Shown here: positions 15,731-24,447 of the stretch, in pieces | Position numbering within the stretch: position 1 is the stretch's first letter | How the letters are laid out: every line of letters starts with the position of its first letter | Source of the DNA: Planctomycetota bacterium | Lineage (GTDB): Bacteria > Planctomycetota > Phycisphaerae > Phycisphaerales > SM1A02 | DNA: 32,231 nt | Reading direction: 5' to 3' | Assembly: GCA_024226535.1 (NCBI GenBank) | Contig: JAAELP010000128.1 | Location: forward strand, 1 to 32,231 | Notes under the pieces: model-generated | The model's database searches: none | Seen by the model: the letters and a program-made list of their open reading frames with translations, nothing else | Told to the model about the DNA's origin: nothing | Made by a program: the position numbers and the translations under genes

Positions 15731-16194
15731 CACAGGACTGATCCTTCGAATGACGGTCCGCCGGGCTGGGCCAGGGCGGGCCATTGTGTGAGCCACATGT
15801 CCGCGGAGCGTCCCACGCGCGCCCCGCACATCGACAGGCGTCCGGCGTTGGCCATGCTGTCGATCCACGCCGTACGCGCGCCGACGAGTCGGGCGAGACG
15901 CGTGGCGAAGTACCCGGGCGCCGCCCCGGTGGTGACGACGACGTCGGGACGAACGCGCACGAGGATCCGGGCGACCTGGAGCGCCAGTACCGCCAGCCGC
16001 CAGGGGTTCCATCGGGTGGCGTCGGTCACGACGTGCAGGGGGGCGCCGCCCACGTCGACCTCGTACGCGCGGTCGACGGTTGCGTACGTTACCTGGGCGC
16101 CCTCGAAAGCCGGCCGGAGCCGCATGAGCTGCACCCAGTGTCCCCCCCCGGACGAAATCGCCAGGATTCTCCATGGTCGTCGTTGTACGTTCAT
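15730..16194 (-). CDS. Alg14/PssD-like membrane-anchoring subunit of a two-part glycosyltransferase
   Basis: 154 residues from ATG 16194, chosen because GAGGAG lies 6 bases upstream; an in-frame start at 16218 lacks this. The N-terminal ILAISSGGGHWVQLMRL is the Alg14 family (PF08660) signature. VRPDVVVTTGAAPGYFATRLARL and WIDSMANAGRLSMCG follow in the family order, ending in MWLTQWP. It would recruit the Alg13-like subunit to the membrane and bind the lipid-linked acceptor. A 93-base gap separates it from the upstream gene, the longest gap inside this cluster, so an internal promoter could lie there. Confidence 0.86.
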   Translation of the reverse strand: MNVQRRPWRILAISSGGGHWVQLMRLRPAFEGAQVTYATVDRAYEVDVGGAPLHVVTDATRWNPWRLAVLALQVARILVRVRPDVVVTTGAAPGYFATRLARLVGARTAWIDSMANAGRLSMCGARVGRSADMWLTQWPALAQPGGPSFEGSVL

Positions 16195-16287
16195 TCCTCG
16201 CTCCTCACGTCTGCGCATCGCATCGATCCTCGTGGATCAAGACTTGGCCGCGGCGCACGATCAGGGTGAGGCGCGAAACCGGGTTAT

Positions 16288-17352
16288 TCAGGGGCCAATG
16301 GGTTCATCGGCACGGCTATGGGCATGCTCAAGGTCCGATCCAGAGAAGCCGCACGACACGCAAGGCTTGCCGAGTGTGTCATCCGAAGTCCGATAAGATC
16401 GATCCTGCGCGGGCCCGGGGCTGCCCAGATGGAAGCGCAGAGCCGCCTTGGCACGGGCCGCGCGGCCGTCGGCATCGGGCCGTCCACCGACCATCGCCGA
16501 CACCGTCCACCACGCCCAGCGAGTGAGCATAGACGCCGCCAGCAGCAGCCGCACGACCGTCGCACGAACTGCTCCCGAGTGCTTGCGGTGGTAAATGAGC
16601 AGGCTCTTCTGAAGCTGCACGAACATCCGGATGCTCACCTGGTTCGTGCTCTGCCTGCCGCCGTCCACGTGGAGGATGCGTCCCGCCGGGATGAACACGG
16701 CCCTCCACCCCGCATTCCGGAAGCGGCGGCACCAGTCCGTCTCCTCGCCGTACACGAAGAAGTCCTCGTCGAGGAGGCCGACGGCGTCGATCGCCTCGCG
16801 GCGCACGAGCATGTACATGCCGGACACGACGTCCACGTCGCGCTCGGTGTCCCGGGCCCATCCGCCGTAGGCGGACCGGCCGGCGATGCTCGATCCGGGG
16901 CACAGCGCCGTCAGGCCCAGGCCGTCGAGCAGCGTGTTGAGCACGGACGGAAAGCGGAAGCACGTGCGCTGGATCTCGGTGTCCGAGCGCATGACCCGGC
17001 ACCCGACGACGGCGACGTCGCGGTGGGCATCGGCATAGCGGACGGTCTGCTTCAGGACGTCGTCGAGCACGACCGTGTCGGGGTTCAGGAGCAGCACGTA
17101 CCGGCCGCGAGCGATGGGGAGGGCCTGGTTGTTGGCGGCGGCGAACCCGCGGTTGTCTCGGTTCGCGATCAGGTGGACGCCGGGGAACTCGCGCTCGACC
17201 ATCTCCGCGGAGCCGTCGTCGGAGGCGTTGTCCACGACGATCACCTCCGCGGCCAGCGGGCCGAGGCGCTCGTACACGGACCGGAGACACGACCGCAGCA
17301 GCGGGCACGTGTTCCAGCTCACGATCACGATGGTCAGGTCGATGGTCTTCAT
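16288..17352 (-). CDS. Family 2 glycosyltransferase, rhamnosyltransferase-like
   Basis: 354 residues from ATG 17352 (ATGA overlap). GT-A fold: TIVIVSWNTCPLLRSCLRSV at residues 7-26, VVDNASDDGS (39-48), NRGFAAANNQA (67-77), LLLNPDTVVLDD (87-98, metal-binding region), and the later MYMLVRREAIDAVGLLDEDF and YGEETDWCRR, which are typical of the WcaA/rhamnosyl-type GT2 subgroup. It probably adds a sugar, possibly rhamnose given rmlA/rmlD nearby, to the lipid-linked repeat unit on the cytoplasmic face. The C-terminal 90 residues hold a hydrophobic stretch (about 285-305) that may attach it to the membrane. Confidence 0.88.
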   Translation of the reverse strand: MKTIDLTIVIVSWNTCPLLRSCLRSVYERLGPLAAEVIVVDNASDDGSAEMVEREFPGVHLIANRDNRGFAAANNQALPIARGRYVLLLNPDTVVLDDVLKQTVRYADAHRDVAVVGCRVMRSDTEIQRTCFRFPSVLNTLLDGLGLTALCPGSSIAGRSAYGGWARDTERDVDVVSGMYMLVRREAIDAVGLLDEDFFVYGEETDWCRRFRNAGWRAVFIPAGRILHVDGGRQSTNQVSIRMFVQLQKSLLIYHRKHSGAVRATVVRLLLAASMLTRWAWWTVSAMVGGRPDADGRAARAKAALRFHLGSPGPAQDRSYRTSDDTLGKPCVSCGFSGSDLEHAHSRADEPIGP

Positions 17353-18686
17353 GGCAGGGAAGGAGTGGGGTGTCCGAGCGCCGGAGCGGCGACGACACGC
17401 ACGGTGACGCGTGACGCTTCGCGCTCGGGGGCGAGGCTGGCGATGAACCCGAGGCACGCGTACCAGACGAGAAGCACCTGGCCGAAGTAGGAGACGGCGG
17501 TGAAGTCGACGCAGTGGACGAAGAGCGAAGCGCCGAGCGCCCACGCGAGCATGCGCTGCGCCGGTCGCCGCTGCTCGCAGCGACAGAGCCGGCCCGCGCC
17601 GCGGAACGCGAGGACGACGATCGCCACGAACAGCGCGAGCGTGAGCAGCCCGCCCTCCACGCCTTCGAAGATGAAGTGGTTGGTGACGGCACGATACGTC
17701 TCGCCCCAGATCCGCTCGTAGGCACGCGAGCCGGTGAGGAACCAGAGATCGAAGTTCCGAATGAAGCCGTCGATGAGCTTGTAGCGATACCAGCCGGTCG
17801 ATCCCGCGATCACGTCCACGCGCGAGATCAGGTGCCAGACGGGTGCCTGCATGACCAGGTGCAGGATGACCAGCCCGACCGCGGCGGACCACCGGATCGC
17901 CGACATCCACCCGCGCAGCGGGAACAGCGCCATCGCCACGACCACCGCCACGATCGCGAGGGCCGGTGTCGACGAGGCCGTGGTCGCGATGATCAGCAGC
18001 GACGCCAGGAGCGCGACCGCCGACAGCCACCGGCGGTGTCCGCGTTGCCAGAACAGTGCGATGAAGCACGGCATCAGCGACGCCCAGAAGCAGCCGGCGT
18101 AGATCGGATGGGAGAACGGCCCACGGCAGCGAATGCGCCCGTCACGCACCTCGGTGATCGGGCTCACGCCTCCGAACACCGAGAATATGTTGCGCCCCGT
18201 CGCCTGCTCGAGCAGGAACGCGCCCGCCACCGGCACGCTGATCACGCCGGCGGCGAGGATGAAGGTCTCGACGTCGCGCCATCCGCGCACGAGCACGCGA
18301 CAGAGGAAGTACATGCCGAAGGCGTCGTACGTGAACCCGGCTCGGTAGACGAGGTTCGCCATGGACATCTCGCGCAGCGATGAGACCACCACGCCGCTCA
18401 GGGCCCACAGTACGACCACGGTGTCGATGCGTTTCCAGCGGAAGCCCCGCCACTCGTTCAGCACCGCGATTCGCAGCCACCCGAGCAGCACCATGAGCCG
18501 CAGCAGGTTGAAGTCCAGACCGAACACCACGAACCGCTGCGCGCTGGAGACGAAGCACGCCATGAGGAGCATCGGCACCAGCGAGAACCGGCGCGGCACC
18601 AGCAGCATCATCACGCCGAACACGAGCACTGCCGCGAGCCCGAGCGGATGCAGAAGCGTCTGGTTGAAGTAGTCGCCTTGCAACAT
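17349..18686 (-). CDS. O-antigen ligase/Wzy-like polysaccharide polymerase
   Basis: 445 residues, highly hydrophobic, with about ten to twelve predicted membrane segments and a larger periplasmic loop. RCRGPFSHPIYAGCFWASLM (around 188-207) is the characteristic stretch of the O-antigen ligase/polymerase superfamily, and GSRAYERIWGETYRAVTNHF in the late loop fits the pattern of W/N-H-N-like motifs in Wzy_C proteins. It would polymerise lipid-linked repeat units in the periplasm after flipping by the Wzx-like protein encoded at 22074-23531. It starts 6 bases after the FrhB-like gene ends, and its stop overlaps the next gene. Confidence 0.86.
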   Translation of the reverse strand: MLQGDYFNQTLLHPLGLAAVLVFGVMMLLVPRRFSLVPMLLMACFVSSAQRFVVFGLDFNLLRLMVLLGWLRIAVLNEWRGFRWKRIDTVVVLWALSGVVVSSLREMSMANLVYRAGFTYDAFGMYFLCRVLVRGWRDVETFILAAGVISVPVAGAFLLEQATGRNIFSVFGGVSPITEVRDGRIRCRGPFSHPIYAGCFWASLMPCFIALFWQRGHRRWLSAVALLASLLIIATTASSTPALAIVAVVVAMALFPLRGWMSAIRWSAAVGLVILHLVMQAPVWHLISRVDVIAGSTGWYRYKLIDGFIRNFDLWFLTGSRAYERIWGETYRAVTNHFIFEGVEGGLLTLALFVAIVVLAFRGAGRLCRCEQRRPAQRMLAWALGASLFVHCVDFTAVSYFGQVLLVWYACLGFIASLAPEREASRVTVRVVAAPALGHPTPSLP

Positions 18687-18692
18687 CGTTCT

Positions 18693-20021
18693 CTAGGCCG
18701 CCTCGCGCCGTGTTGGCGTCTCTCGATGCTCGGGGGGAAGTGCCGCGATCACCGGCGACTCGACCACCACCGCCCGCTCCCGCAGCCCGCGCCGATGGAT
18801 CCGCTTCACCGTGCCCGCCAGCGACCGCAGGCGCTCGCGCACGCTCAACTTCGTCAACCACGTCCGGAACATCGGGAACCCGCGATACCTCGGCACCGGC
18901 ACGCCCAGCACCCGGCACGCGAGCAGCCGCCCCCACGTCGCCCCGCGTGTCCGCAGGAGATCGGGTTGCGATCGCGTCAGGTTGGCGGGATCGACCCGCT
19001 CGACGGCGAGGTATCCGTCACGCACCGCGCGCCGCAGCACTTGCCGCCCGCGCTCCGTGCGCACGAGGATGATCGATCGCCCGGGCTCGCCCTTCGAAAT
19101 CGGCCGGTGCCACGGATCGCCGACGGCGATGTCCGCGAGCTCGCCGGTGTGATCGGCACAGACCTGGCAGCGCCACTGCTTGCCGCCGGTCAGCGCGCCC
19201 CACGTCTCTTCATATGGCAGCGACCGCGTCTCCGTCCCACGCTCGGTGCGAACACGGACCGCGAGACGCCCGGGCCAGCCGCGCCCGCGATACCGCACGT
19301 CCACGACGTCCCGCGGATCGTCCACGCCGATCCGCTCCAGCAGGTTCAGCGTCGCCCGCGTCGTCGGCGTGCCGGCGCAGAAGACCGCGATCGTCACGCC
19401 GATGCGTCCGCGCAGCGCCGGACGCACGGGCAACGCGCGCTGCACGGCCGCGACGTCACACGGCTTGCCGATGAACACGCACGGCGCCGGGGCGCGCTCC
19501 ACGAGACCAAGCCCATCGCACGGGCTCGCGGGCGCATACCGCGACCCCACGGCTTCGACGACCTCGCGCCGGCTCGTGCTGAGCACCGTCTCGTTGAGCA
19601 GGGGGGCGTCGCGGCGGGCGCGTATGTGCAGGACGCCGTGCATGCCGGCGGTCTCGATCCCGGCGAGGGCGAGCGCGGTCGCCGCCCCTCCGCTCGACGC
19701 CTCGTGCCGGATCTCGGGATCGGCGGCATGGCCCTCCCAGACCTCGAGCACGGGGCCCCACTCACGACGCAGGGCCCCGATCAGCCCCGGGTGACGCTCG
19801 TCGAACGTGTGCTCCACGGCGATCCCGGGGCAGACGCGCATCGCTTCCGACCCCTTGCCGGGCGCGCACGCGCCGTGCCGGGGCCGCGGGCGCCGACCAT
19901 GCTCGACGTCGTCGATCATCTCCAGCCGCCCCGGGCTGATCGCGGCGCACGCGCCGCAACCGCAGCACAGGCGGTGGGCGACGACATCGTCGATCGAGTT
20001 GATCACGGGCAGCGGGATCAT
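18693..20021 (-). CDS. FrhB/FdhB-like iron-sulfur flavoprotein of the polysaccharide cluster
   Basis: 442 residues from ATG 20021, two bases after the previous stop. It matches the coenzyme F420 hydrogenase/dehydrogenase beta-subunit family (PF04422/PF04432): an N-terminal Fe-S motif (Cys19/20, 22, 25), HEASSGGAATALA, CVFIGKPCDVAAV, and the C-terminal WRCQVCADHTGELADIAVGD. The fourth cysteine of the usual C-x2-C-x2-C-x3-CP motif is Ser29, so the first cluster may be incomplete. Members in exopolysaccharide loci are commonly found with pyruvyl transferases, as here (25672-27069); their reaction is not established. It ends in RREAA. Confidence 0.85.
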   Translation of the reverse strand: MIPLPVINSIDDVVAHRLCCGCGACAAISPGRLEMIDDVEHGRRPRPRHGACAPGKGSEAMRVCPGIAVEHTFDERHPGLIGALRREWGPVLEVWEGHAADPEIRHEASSGGAATALALAGIETAGMHGVLHIRARRDAPLLNETVLSTSRREVVEAVGSRYAPASPCDGLGLVERAPAPCVFIGKPCDVAAVQRALPVRPALRGRIGVTIAVFCAGTPTTRATLNLLERIGVDDPRDVVDVRYRGRGWPGRLAVRVRTERGTETRSLPYEETWGALTGGKQWRCQVCADHTGELADIAVGDPWHRPISKGEPGRSIILVRTERGRQVLRRAVRDGYLAVERVDPANLTRSQPDLLRTRGATWGRLLACRVLGVPVPRYRGFPMFRTWLTKLSVRERLRSLAGTVKRIHRRGLRERAVVVESPVIAALPPEHRETPTRREAA

Positions 20022-20023
20022 GG

Positions 20024-20866
20024 TCAGTACCGCAGCTCCTCGCCTCGAAGCCTCGTGATGAGCCGGCGGAGCTTCTTGCGCGCCCCGACGTACGTACGCG
20101 GATCAACCGGCGCGACCTGGACGGTCCGAGCCGACGCGCGAAGCTGCCCGACCCACTGCTCCAGGTTCGTCACCCCGCGCTGCTTCGCCGACAGCGGCAG
20201 GTGCGTGGCGAGGTCGTCATCGGTGCGGAGCAGCGAATGCGGGGCGCGGGGATCGTCCATGTGCTCCTGCGGCAGGAACGGGTAGTACCAGCCGTTGATC
20301 CAGCCGGCGGCGGCGATGCGGATGCAGTACCCGGTGAAGCTCTCGCCGTCGCGCAGGAGCCCCGCGTGTTCGACGCACCCGCGCTTCATCAGGAAGCCGC
20401 TCCCCTCGACCCAGCAGTTGCGGAGGATTCGGTGTCCGCCGTCGAACGACTGGATCTTCGGCGCCGCGAGGTCCGCGTCGAAGTCCTCGGATTGAAAACG
20501 CCAACAGCCGAGCACGCCGAAGCGCGGCTCGTCCTCGTGGGCCGAGCGCAGCGTGTCGAGCCAGCCGGCGGGGACGAGGCAGTCGTCGTCCACCTTGGCG
20601 AGGTACGCGCCGTCCGCCTCGCCGAGCAGCCAGTTGGTCGGCTCGCGCAGCACGCGGTTCTCGGGGCTGTGATGGAACCGATGCACGCGTGGATCGCGCG
20701 CGAAGCCGCTCGTCACGGCGAGCGTCTCCGCGTGGTCGCCGTTGTGCCAGAGCCACACGCGCGTGTGGGCGTCGCACGTGTCGAGCAGACGCGCGATGCT
20801 GCGCCGCGTGTACTCCGGGCGACGGCAGGTGATGAGCAGGATGTCGACCGTGCGGTTGGAGGTCAT
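20024..20866 (-). CDS. GT-A type glycosyltransferase
   Basis: 280 residues. ATG 20866 overlaps the upstream stop (ATGA) and has GGGAGG 4 bases before it; an in-frame start at 20881 is less likely. Features of a nucleotide-sugar transferase: DILLITCRRPEYTRRSIARL near the N-terminus, LGEADGAYLAKVDDDCLVPAGW (the VDDD metal site) and GFLMKRGCVEHAGLLRDGE. No membrane segment is visible. It would add one sugar of the repeat unit in the cytoplasm. Donor and acceptor cannot be told from sequence. Confidence 0.78.
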   Translation of the reverse strand: MTSNRTVDILLITCRRPEYTRRSIARLLDTCDAHTRVWLWHNGDHAETLAVTSGFARDPRVHRFHHSPENRVLREPTNWLLGEADGAYLAKVDDDCLVPAGWLDTLRSAHEDEPRFGVLGCWRFQSEDFDADLAAPKIQSFDGGHRILRNCWVEGSGFLMKRGCVEHAGLLRDGESFTGYCIRIAAAGWINGWYYPFLPQEHMDDPRAPHSLLRTDDDLATHLPLSAKQRGVTNLEQWVGQLRASARTVQVAPVDPRTYVGARKKLRRLITRLRGEELRY

Positions 20867-20875
20867 GCTGCCTCC
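20858..20875 (-). promoter_or_regulatory. Hairpin over ribosome site and start at a coupled gene junction
   Basis: In the mRNA, GGAGG (the ribosome site) can pair with CCTCC just inside the next gene, with an 8-base loop containing the overlapping ATGA. Such a stem would hide the start of the glycosyltransferase encoded at 20024-20866 until a ribosome finishing the upstream gene opens it. The stem is only 5 bp, so the effect may be small. Confidence 0.4.
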
Positions 20876-22077
20876 CGCCACTCGGCTGCGTCGTGCGCCG
20901 GGGTCGTCAACGAAGTCGGTTCGGCGGCGAGACTCTGGTAGATCTCAGCCAGCCGTGCGCCCTGGGCGGCGGCGTCGAAGCGGTCCTCGATCCACGCACG
21001 CCCCGCGTCGAGCATGGGCGTCCAGCGCGGCGCGGCGTCGATCGCGCGACGGATCTGCCGTTCGAGGTCGTCCACGTCGTCCTCGCGGGCCAGGTACCCG
21101 CTCACGTCCGGCCGGATCACGCCGGGAATGTCGCAGTGATGCGTGCTGACCACGGGCATGCCCGTCGCCGCGAACGCGATGAGCGTGACGGGGGCGCCGC
21201 CCTCGGTGTCGCCGTCGGACGCGGTTCGGCTCGGGGCTACGTGCAGGTGATGGGTGTAGGCCAGCTCGCGCAGCGCCGCCCACGGCTGGAAGCCGAGATG
21301 CGTCGTCCGACGACGCAGACCGGTGCGGTCGAGGGCCTCGTTGATCCGCGACTTCTCCGCGAGCGATGACGCTGCCGGCGTAGCGTCACCGACGAGCGTG
21401 ACGGCCAGCTCGACGTCGCCGGCGATGCGCCCGAGCGCCTCGATCGCCAGCGGGAGACCCTTCTTCTCGCGGAACGCCGAGGCAAGCAGCACGCGCAGTG
21501 GCTCGCGTCCATCCCATGACCTCGGCCGGTACGGCAGCGTCGCGAGGTCCACGCCAAGACGCTGCACCTGGACCGTGTCCGCCGGGCAGCCGAGCTGCCG
21601 AAGGCACGCGGCCATGTGCTCGCCCTCGCAGAGCACTCGGTCCACCGTGCGGAACAGCGTTCGGTACCGGCGTCGCCAGCGGCGATGTCTCGGAAGCTGG
21701 TTGACGTCGTAGCCATAGAACGAGACGACGTGGGCGACGTCCAGCGCCCCGGCCGCCGGCAGATTGCGCCACGCCTCCGGCCCGAAGTGGGAGTGGATCA
21801 CGTCGGCGCCGACGTCGATCACGGTGCGATACAGCAGGTCGTCGTAGCGGGCACCTCGCAAACGCGCGAGCCGCGAGGCCGCGCGCGGCGCGCGCGCCGT
21901 GTGCACGTAGTCCATCGGGAACCGGTCCGCGTGCTCGACGCCGTCGCAGACCACGTGCGACTCGATCGGCGCCGGGAGCATGCGCACCTGGTCGTACAGC
22001 CACGCCTGCGTCGGCGGAAGCCACGATCCGGGTACCGAGTGAACGACGAGAAGCGATGTGCCGTTGGAGTTGCTCAT
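20863..22077 (-). CDS. Family 4 glycosyltransferase
   Basis: 404 residues from ATG 22077 (ATGA overlap). It has the GT-B layout: an N-terminal acceptor half with DVIHSHFGPEAWRNLP and VSFYGYDVNQLPR, then RVLLASAFREKKGLPLAIEA, VTLVGD, THLGFQPWAALRELAY and HHLHVAPSRTASDGDTEGGA, and APVTLIAFAATGMPVVSTHH in the nucleotide-sugar site (PF00534). The FREKKG and E-G-x-P region match colanic-acid-type (WcaL/AmsK) enzymes. It transfers a sugar to the growing lipid-linked unit. It ends in WREAA, the shared motif, which here also overlaps the ribosome site of the next gene. Confidence 0.88.
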   Translation of the reverse strand: MSNSNGTSLLVVHSVPGSWLPPTQAWLYDQVRMLPAPIESHVVCDGVEHADRFPMDYVHTARAPRAASRLARLRGARYDDLLYRTVIDVGADVIHSHFGPEAWRNLPAAGALDVAHVVSFYGYDVNQLPRHRRWRRRYRTLFRTVDRVLCEGEHMAACLRQLGCPADTVQVQRLGVDLATLPYRPRSWDGREPLRVLLASAFREKKGLPLAIEALGRIAGDVELAVTLVGDATPAASSLAEKSRINEALDRTGLRRRTTHLGFQPWAALRELAYTHHLHVAPSRTASDGDTEGGAPVTLIAFAATGMPVVSTHHCDIPGVIRPDVSGYLAREDDVDDLERQIRRAIDAAPRWTPMLDAGRAWIEDRFDAAAQGARLAEIYQSLAAEPTSLTTPAHDAAEWREAA

Positions 22078-23531
22078 GTCGCGGCGGCTCCTGGGGTGGG
22101 AACGGCGACGGTGAGGACGTCACGGACATGCTGGCGGTTCATGCGCCAACTCAGCACGGCGTAGACGGCGACGCCGACGGCAACCTGCAACGACAGCGAG
22201 ATCGCGGGCGTGAGTTCGGTGGTGATGGTGAGCCCGACCGCGGTCACGACCAGGCCCATCGCGACGCTGCACGCGAGGGAGGGCCACAACGCGGCGACGA
22301 AGCGTCGCATGGAAAGCCCGATGAGCCCGAACGGAATACGGAAGCACGGCCACGCGGCCGCGAGCTGCGCGATCGCGTACGCGCCGGCGACGCCGATCAG
22401 GCCCCACCGGATGCCCACGAAGAAGGCGAGCACCATGAGCGCGGCGGCTCCGAGGCCCCACGCGAAGAACAGCCCGGTGCGGCCCGTCGCCTGGTAGATG
22501 CCACCGAGCGGCGTGACCAGCGACTGGAGCATGCCGATGGGGGCGAGGATCAGGATAAGCGGAGCGACGGGCGCCCAGTCAGGGCCGAAGAGCGTTGCCA
22601 CGAGATCGCCGCGCACCGCCACGAGCCCCACCATCGCGGGGAAGGTGACGGTGGCGATCGCGGCCGAGACCTTGACGAACGCCCTCCGGAAGCGGTCGTG
22701 GTCGTCCTGCCATCGCGCGTACACCGGGAACATCACGCGGCCGACCACGGCCGAGACGTGCTGCACCGGGTAGAGCATGAGCTTGTAGGCGAGCGTGTAG
22801 CAACCGAGCTCGGTCGCTCCGAGGAACTTCCCGATCAGAATGTAGTCCATGTTCCGGGCGACGTGGTTCACCACGCGGAACCCTGTGAGCCACAGGCTGT
22901 AGCCGCCGACGGAGCGCAGCTCGGTCCACGAGAACACGAGACGCGGGCGCCAGCGACATGACCACCACAGCACGCCCGTGGAGACGCCGGCCGTCGTCAG
23001 CGCCTGCACGGCGAGACTCCACACGCCGAGTCCCGCGGCGGCGCTGCCGACGCCGGTGACCGCGCCGGCCACCGTCGCCCAAAGCTCCACGCGCGCCAGC
23101 GCGCGGAAGCCGAGCTTGCGCTGGAGCAGGGCGGCGTGGACGGTGCCCGCGCCCGAGAGGACGAACACCAGCGACAGCACCGACAGCAGCGGCGCCACCG
23201 CGGCTTCGTCGAAGAACGAGGCCACGAGCGGCGCGCCCGCCACGAGGATCCCCGCGAGCGCGAGGCCGAACATCGTGTTCACCCAGAAGACCGTCGAGAG
23301 CAGGGCGGGCGCCGCGCGATCTCGCTGCACGAGGGCCGCGGACGTGCCGAGGTCCTGGAGCACCTGGGAGAAGCCGACGAGCACCATCGCCATGCTCATG
23401 ATCCCGAAGGCTTCGGGCGAGAGCAGGCGCACGAGCGCCACCATCGCGGCGAGCTGGATCGCCTGACGTCCTCCGTGCGCGGCCAGCGACCAGCGCACCC
23501 CCGTGACCGCGCGATGGCGGGTCAGGCTCAC
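22074..23531 (-). CDS. Wzx-like lipid-linked oligosaccharide flippase (WzxC/MOP family)
   Basis: 485 residues with a GTG start at 23531 in a GTGA overlap with the upstream stop. About twelve to fourteen membrane segments are visible. The N-terminus (AVTGVRWSLAAHGGRQAIQL, LVRLLSPEAFGIMSMAMVLV) and ALVQRDRAAPALLSTVFWVN are typical of the WzxC/AmsL/lipopolysaccharide-exporter group (PF13440). NMDYILIGKFLGATELGCYTL lies at the middle. It moves lipid-linked repeat units across the inner membrane for the polymerase encoded at 17349. Confidence 0.92.
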   Translation of the reverse strand: MSLTRHRAVTGVRWSLAAHGGRQAIQLAAMVALVRLLSPEAFGIMSMAMVLVGFSQVLQDLGTSAALVQRDRAAPALLSTVFWVNTMFGLALAGILVAGAPLVASFFDEAAVAPLLSVLSLVFVLSGAGTVHAALLQRKLGFRALARVELWATVAGAVTGVGSAAAGLGVWSLAVQALTTAGVSTGVLWWSCRWRPRLVFSWTELRSVGGYSLWLTGFRVVNHVARNMDYILIGKFLGATELGCYTLAYKLMLYPVQHVSAVVGRVMFPVYARWQDDHDRFRRAFVKVSAAIATVTFPAMVGLVAVRGDLVATLFGPDWAPVAPLILILAPIGMLQSLVTPLGGIYQATGRTGLFFAWGLGAAALMVLAFFVGIRWGLIGVAGAYAIAQLAAAWPCFRIPFGLIGLSMRRFVAALWPSLACSVAMGLVVTAVGLTITTELTPAISLSLQVAVGVAVYAVLSWRMNRQHVRDVLTVAVPTPGAAAT

Positions 23532-24427
23532 GCGGCTTGCCTCGTCTCGGGGAGACGAAGCGCCCCGGTTCCGACGTTCAGCCGGCGCGGTGACTCCGGC
23601 ACGAACTTGCAGTCCGGCAGGAGCGAGCGGAGCACGCGATGCTCGATCGCGGTGCCGCGCTTGCGGTACGTGCGATCGGCGACGTTGAGTACGAGGACGT
23701 CCTCCGGCGCGTCCGCCCCGGCGCTCGCGGACGTGACGACGCGGATGCGATCACGCATGCCGTCGAGACGCCCGGCGCAATGGAGATCGTCGAGACGCTC
23801 CACCACGAACGCGGCCCGCTCGGCGATTGGGCGCACCGTGTACGGCGCTCCGAAGCGCTCCGTGACGTCCCGGGCGGGAACTCCGGCGTAGACGCGATCC
23901 GGTTCCATGTCGCGCGTGACCACGGAGCCGAGCATCGCGAGGGACCGGGCGCCGATGTGCACGGGCGAGACGAGCGTCTGGCCGACGAGCCACACGTCGT
24001 CGTCGATGGTCAGCGGTCGGGAGCCGTGGAAGCGGCAACCGTACGAGACGTCACCGAAGCGGATGTGCGACCAGAGCTGGCTGTGGGCGCCGACGCCGAC
24101 GTTGTCGCCGATCGTCGTCGTGCCCGCGGAGTCGACGATGCTGCCGGTGCCGAGCCAGAAGTTGTGTCCGATCGTCAGGCGGCCGGGGCCGGGGAAGAAG
24201 CAGGAGTCGTAGATCGTGCCGAAGTCGCCGATCGTGAACTCGCTGGACTCCACGCGCACGTTGTCGCGGATGTGGACGTTGTCGCCGATGCGCACGCGAG
24301 GCGACGTGAAGACGACGTTGCGGCCGAACGTCACGTTGGCGCCGATCTCCACGTCGTCGCTCGTGAACACGGGGCTCGGGGCGAGGGCGTGACCGATGCG
24401 GCGGAGGATGCGTTGGGTGAGCTTCAT
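23528..24427 (-). CDS. Hexapeptide-repeat acyltransferase
   Basis: 299 residues from ATG 24427 (GGAG 5 bases upstream). Residues about 20-195 form a left-handed beta-helix made of [LIV]G-x4 repeats: VEIGANVTFGRNVVFTS, VRIGDNVHIRDNVRVES, GRLTIGHNFWLGTG and TIGDNVGVGAHSQLW. It ends with the MLGSVVTRDMEPDRVYAGVPA cap seen in CoA-dependent acetyltransferases. The C-terminal 100 residues have no recognisable fold. It probably O- or N-acetylates a sugar of the repeat, perhaps the amino sugar produced by the aminotransferase encoded just upstream. It ends in ETRQAA. Confidence 0.85.
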   Translation of the reverse strand: MKLTQRILRRIGHALAPSPVFTSDDVEIGANVTFGRNVVFTSPRVRIGDNVHIRDNVRVESSEFTIGDFGTIYDSCFFPGPGRLTIGHNFWLGTGSIVDSAGTTTIGDNVGVGAHSQLWSHIRFGDVSYGCRFHGSRPLTIDDDVWLVGQTLVSPVHIGARSLAMLGSVVTRDMEPDRVYAGVPARDVTERFGAPYTVRPIAERAAFVVERLDDLHCAGRLDGMRDRIRVVTSASAGADAPEDVLVLNVADRTYRKRGTAIEHRVLRSLLPDCKFVPESPRRLNVGTGALRLPETRQAA

Positions 24428-24447
24428 GGTGGCTCCGGGAAACGGGG

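Noticed and set aside
13224..15791. 855-codon open frame on the plus strand
   Set aside because: Arg/Ala/His-rich, no motif, and antisense to the GT4 fusion and Alg13-like genes, which have recognisable active-site motifs.
16225..16238. GATCC-TCGT-GGATC inverted repeat in the 93-base gap of the cluster
   Set aside because: Only 5-bp arms, no poly-T tail and no matching copy elsewhere; too weak to call a terminator or operator.
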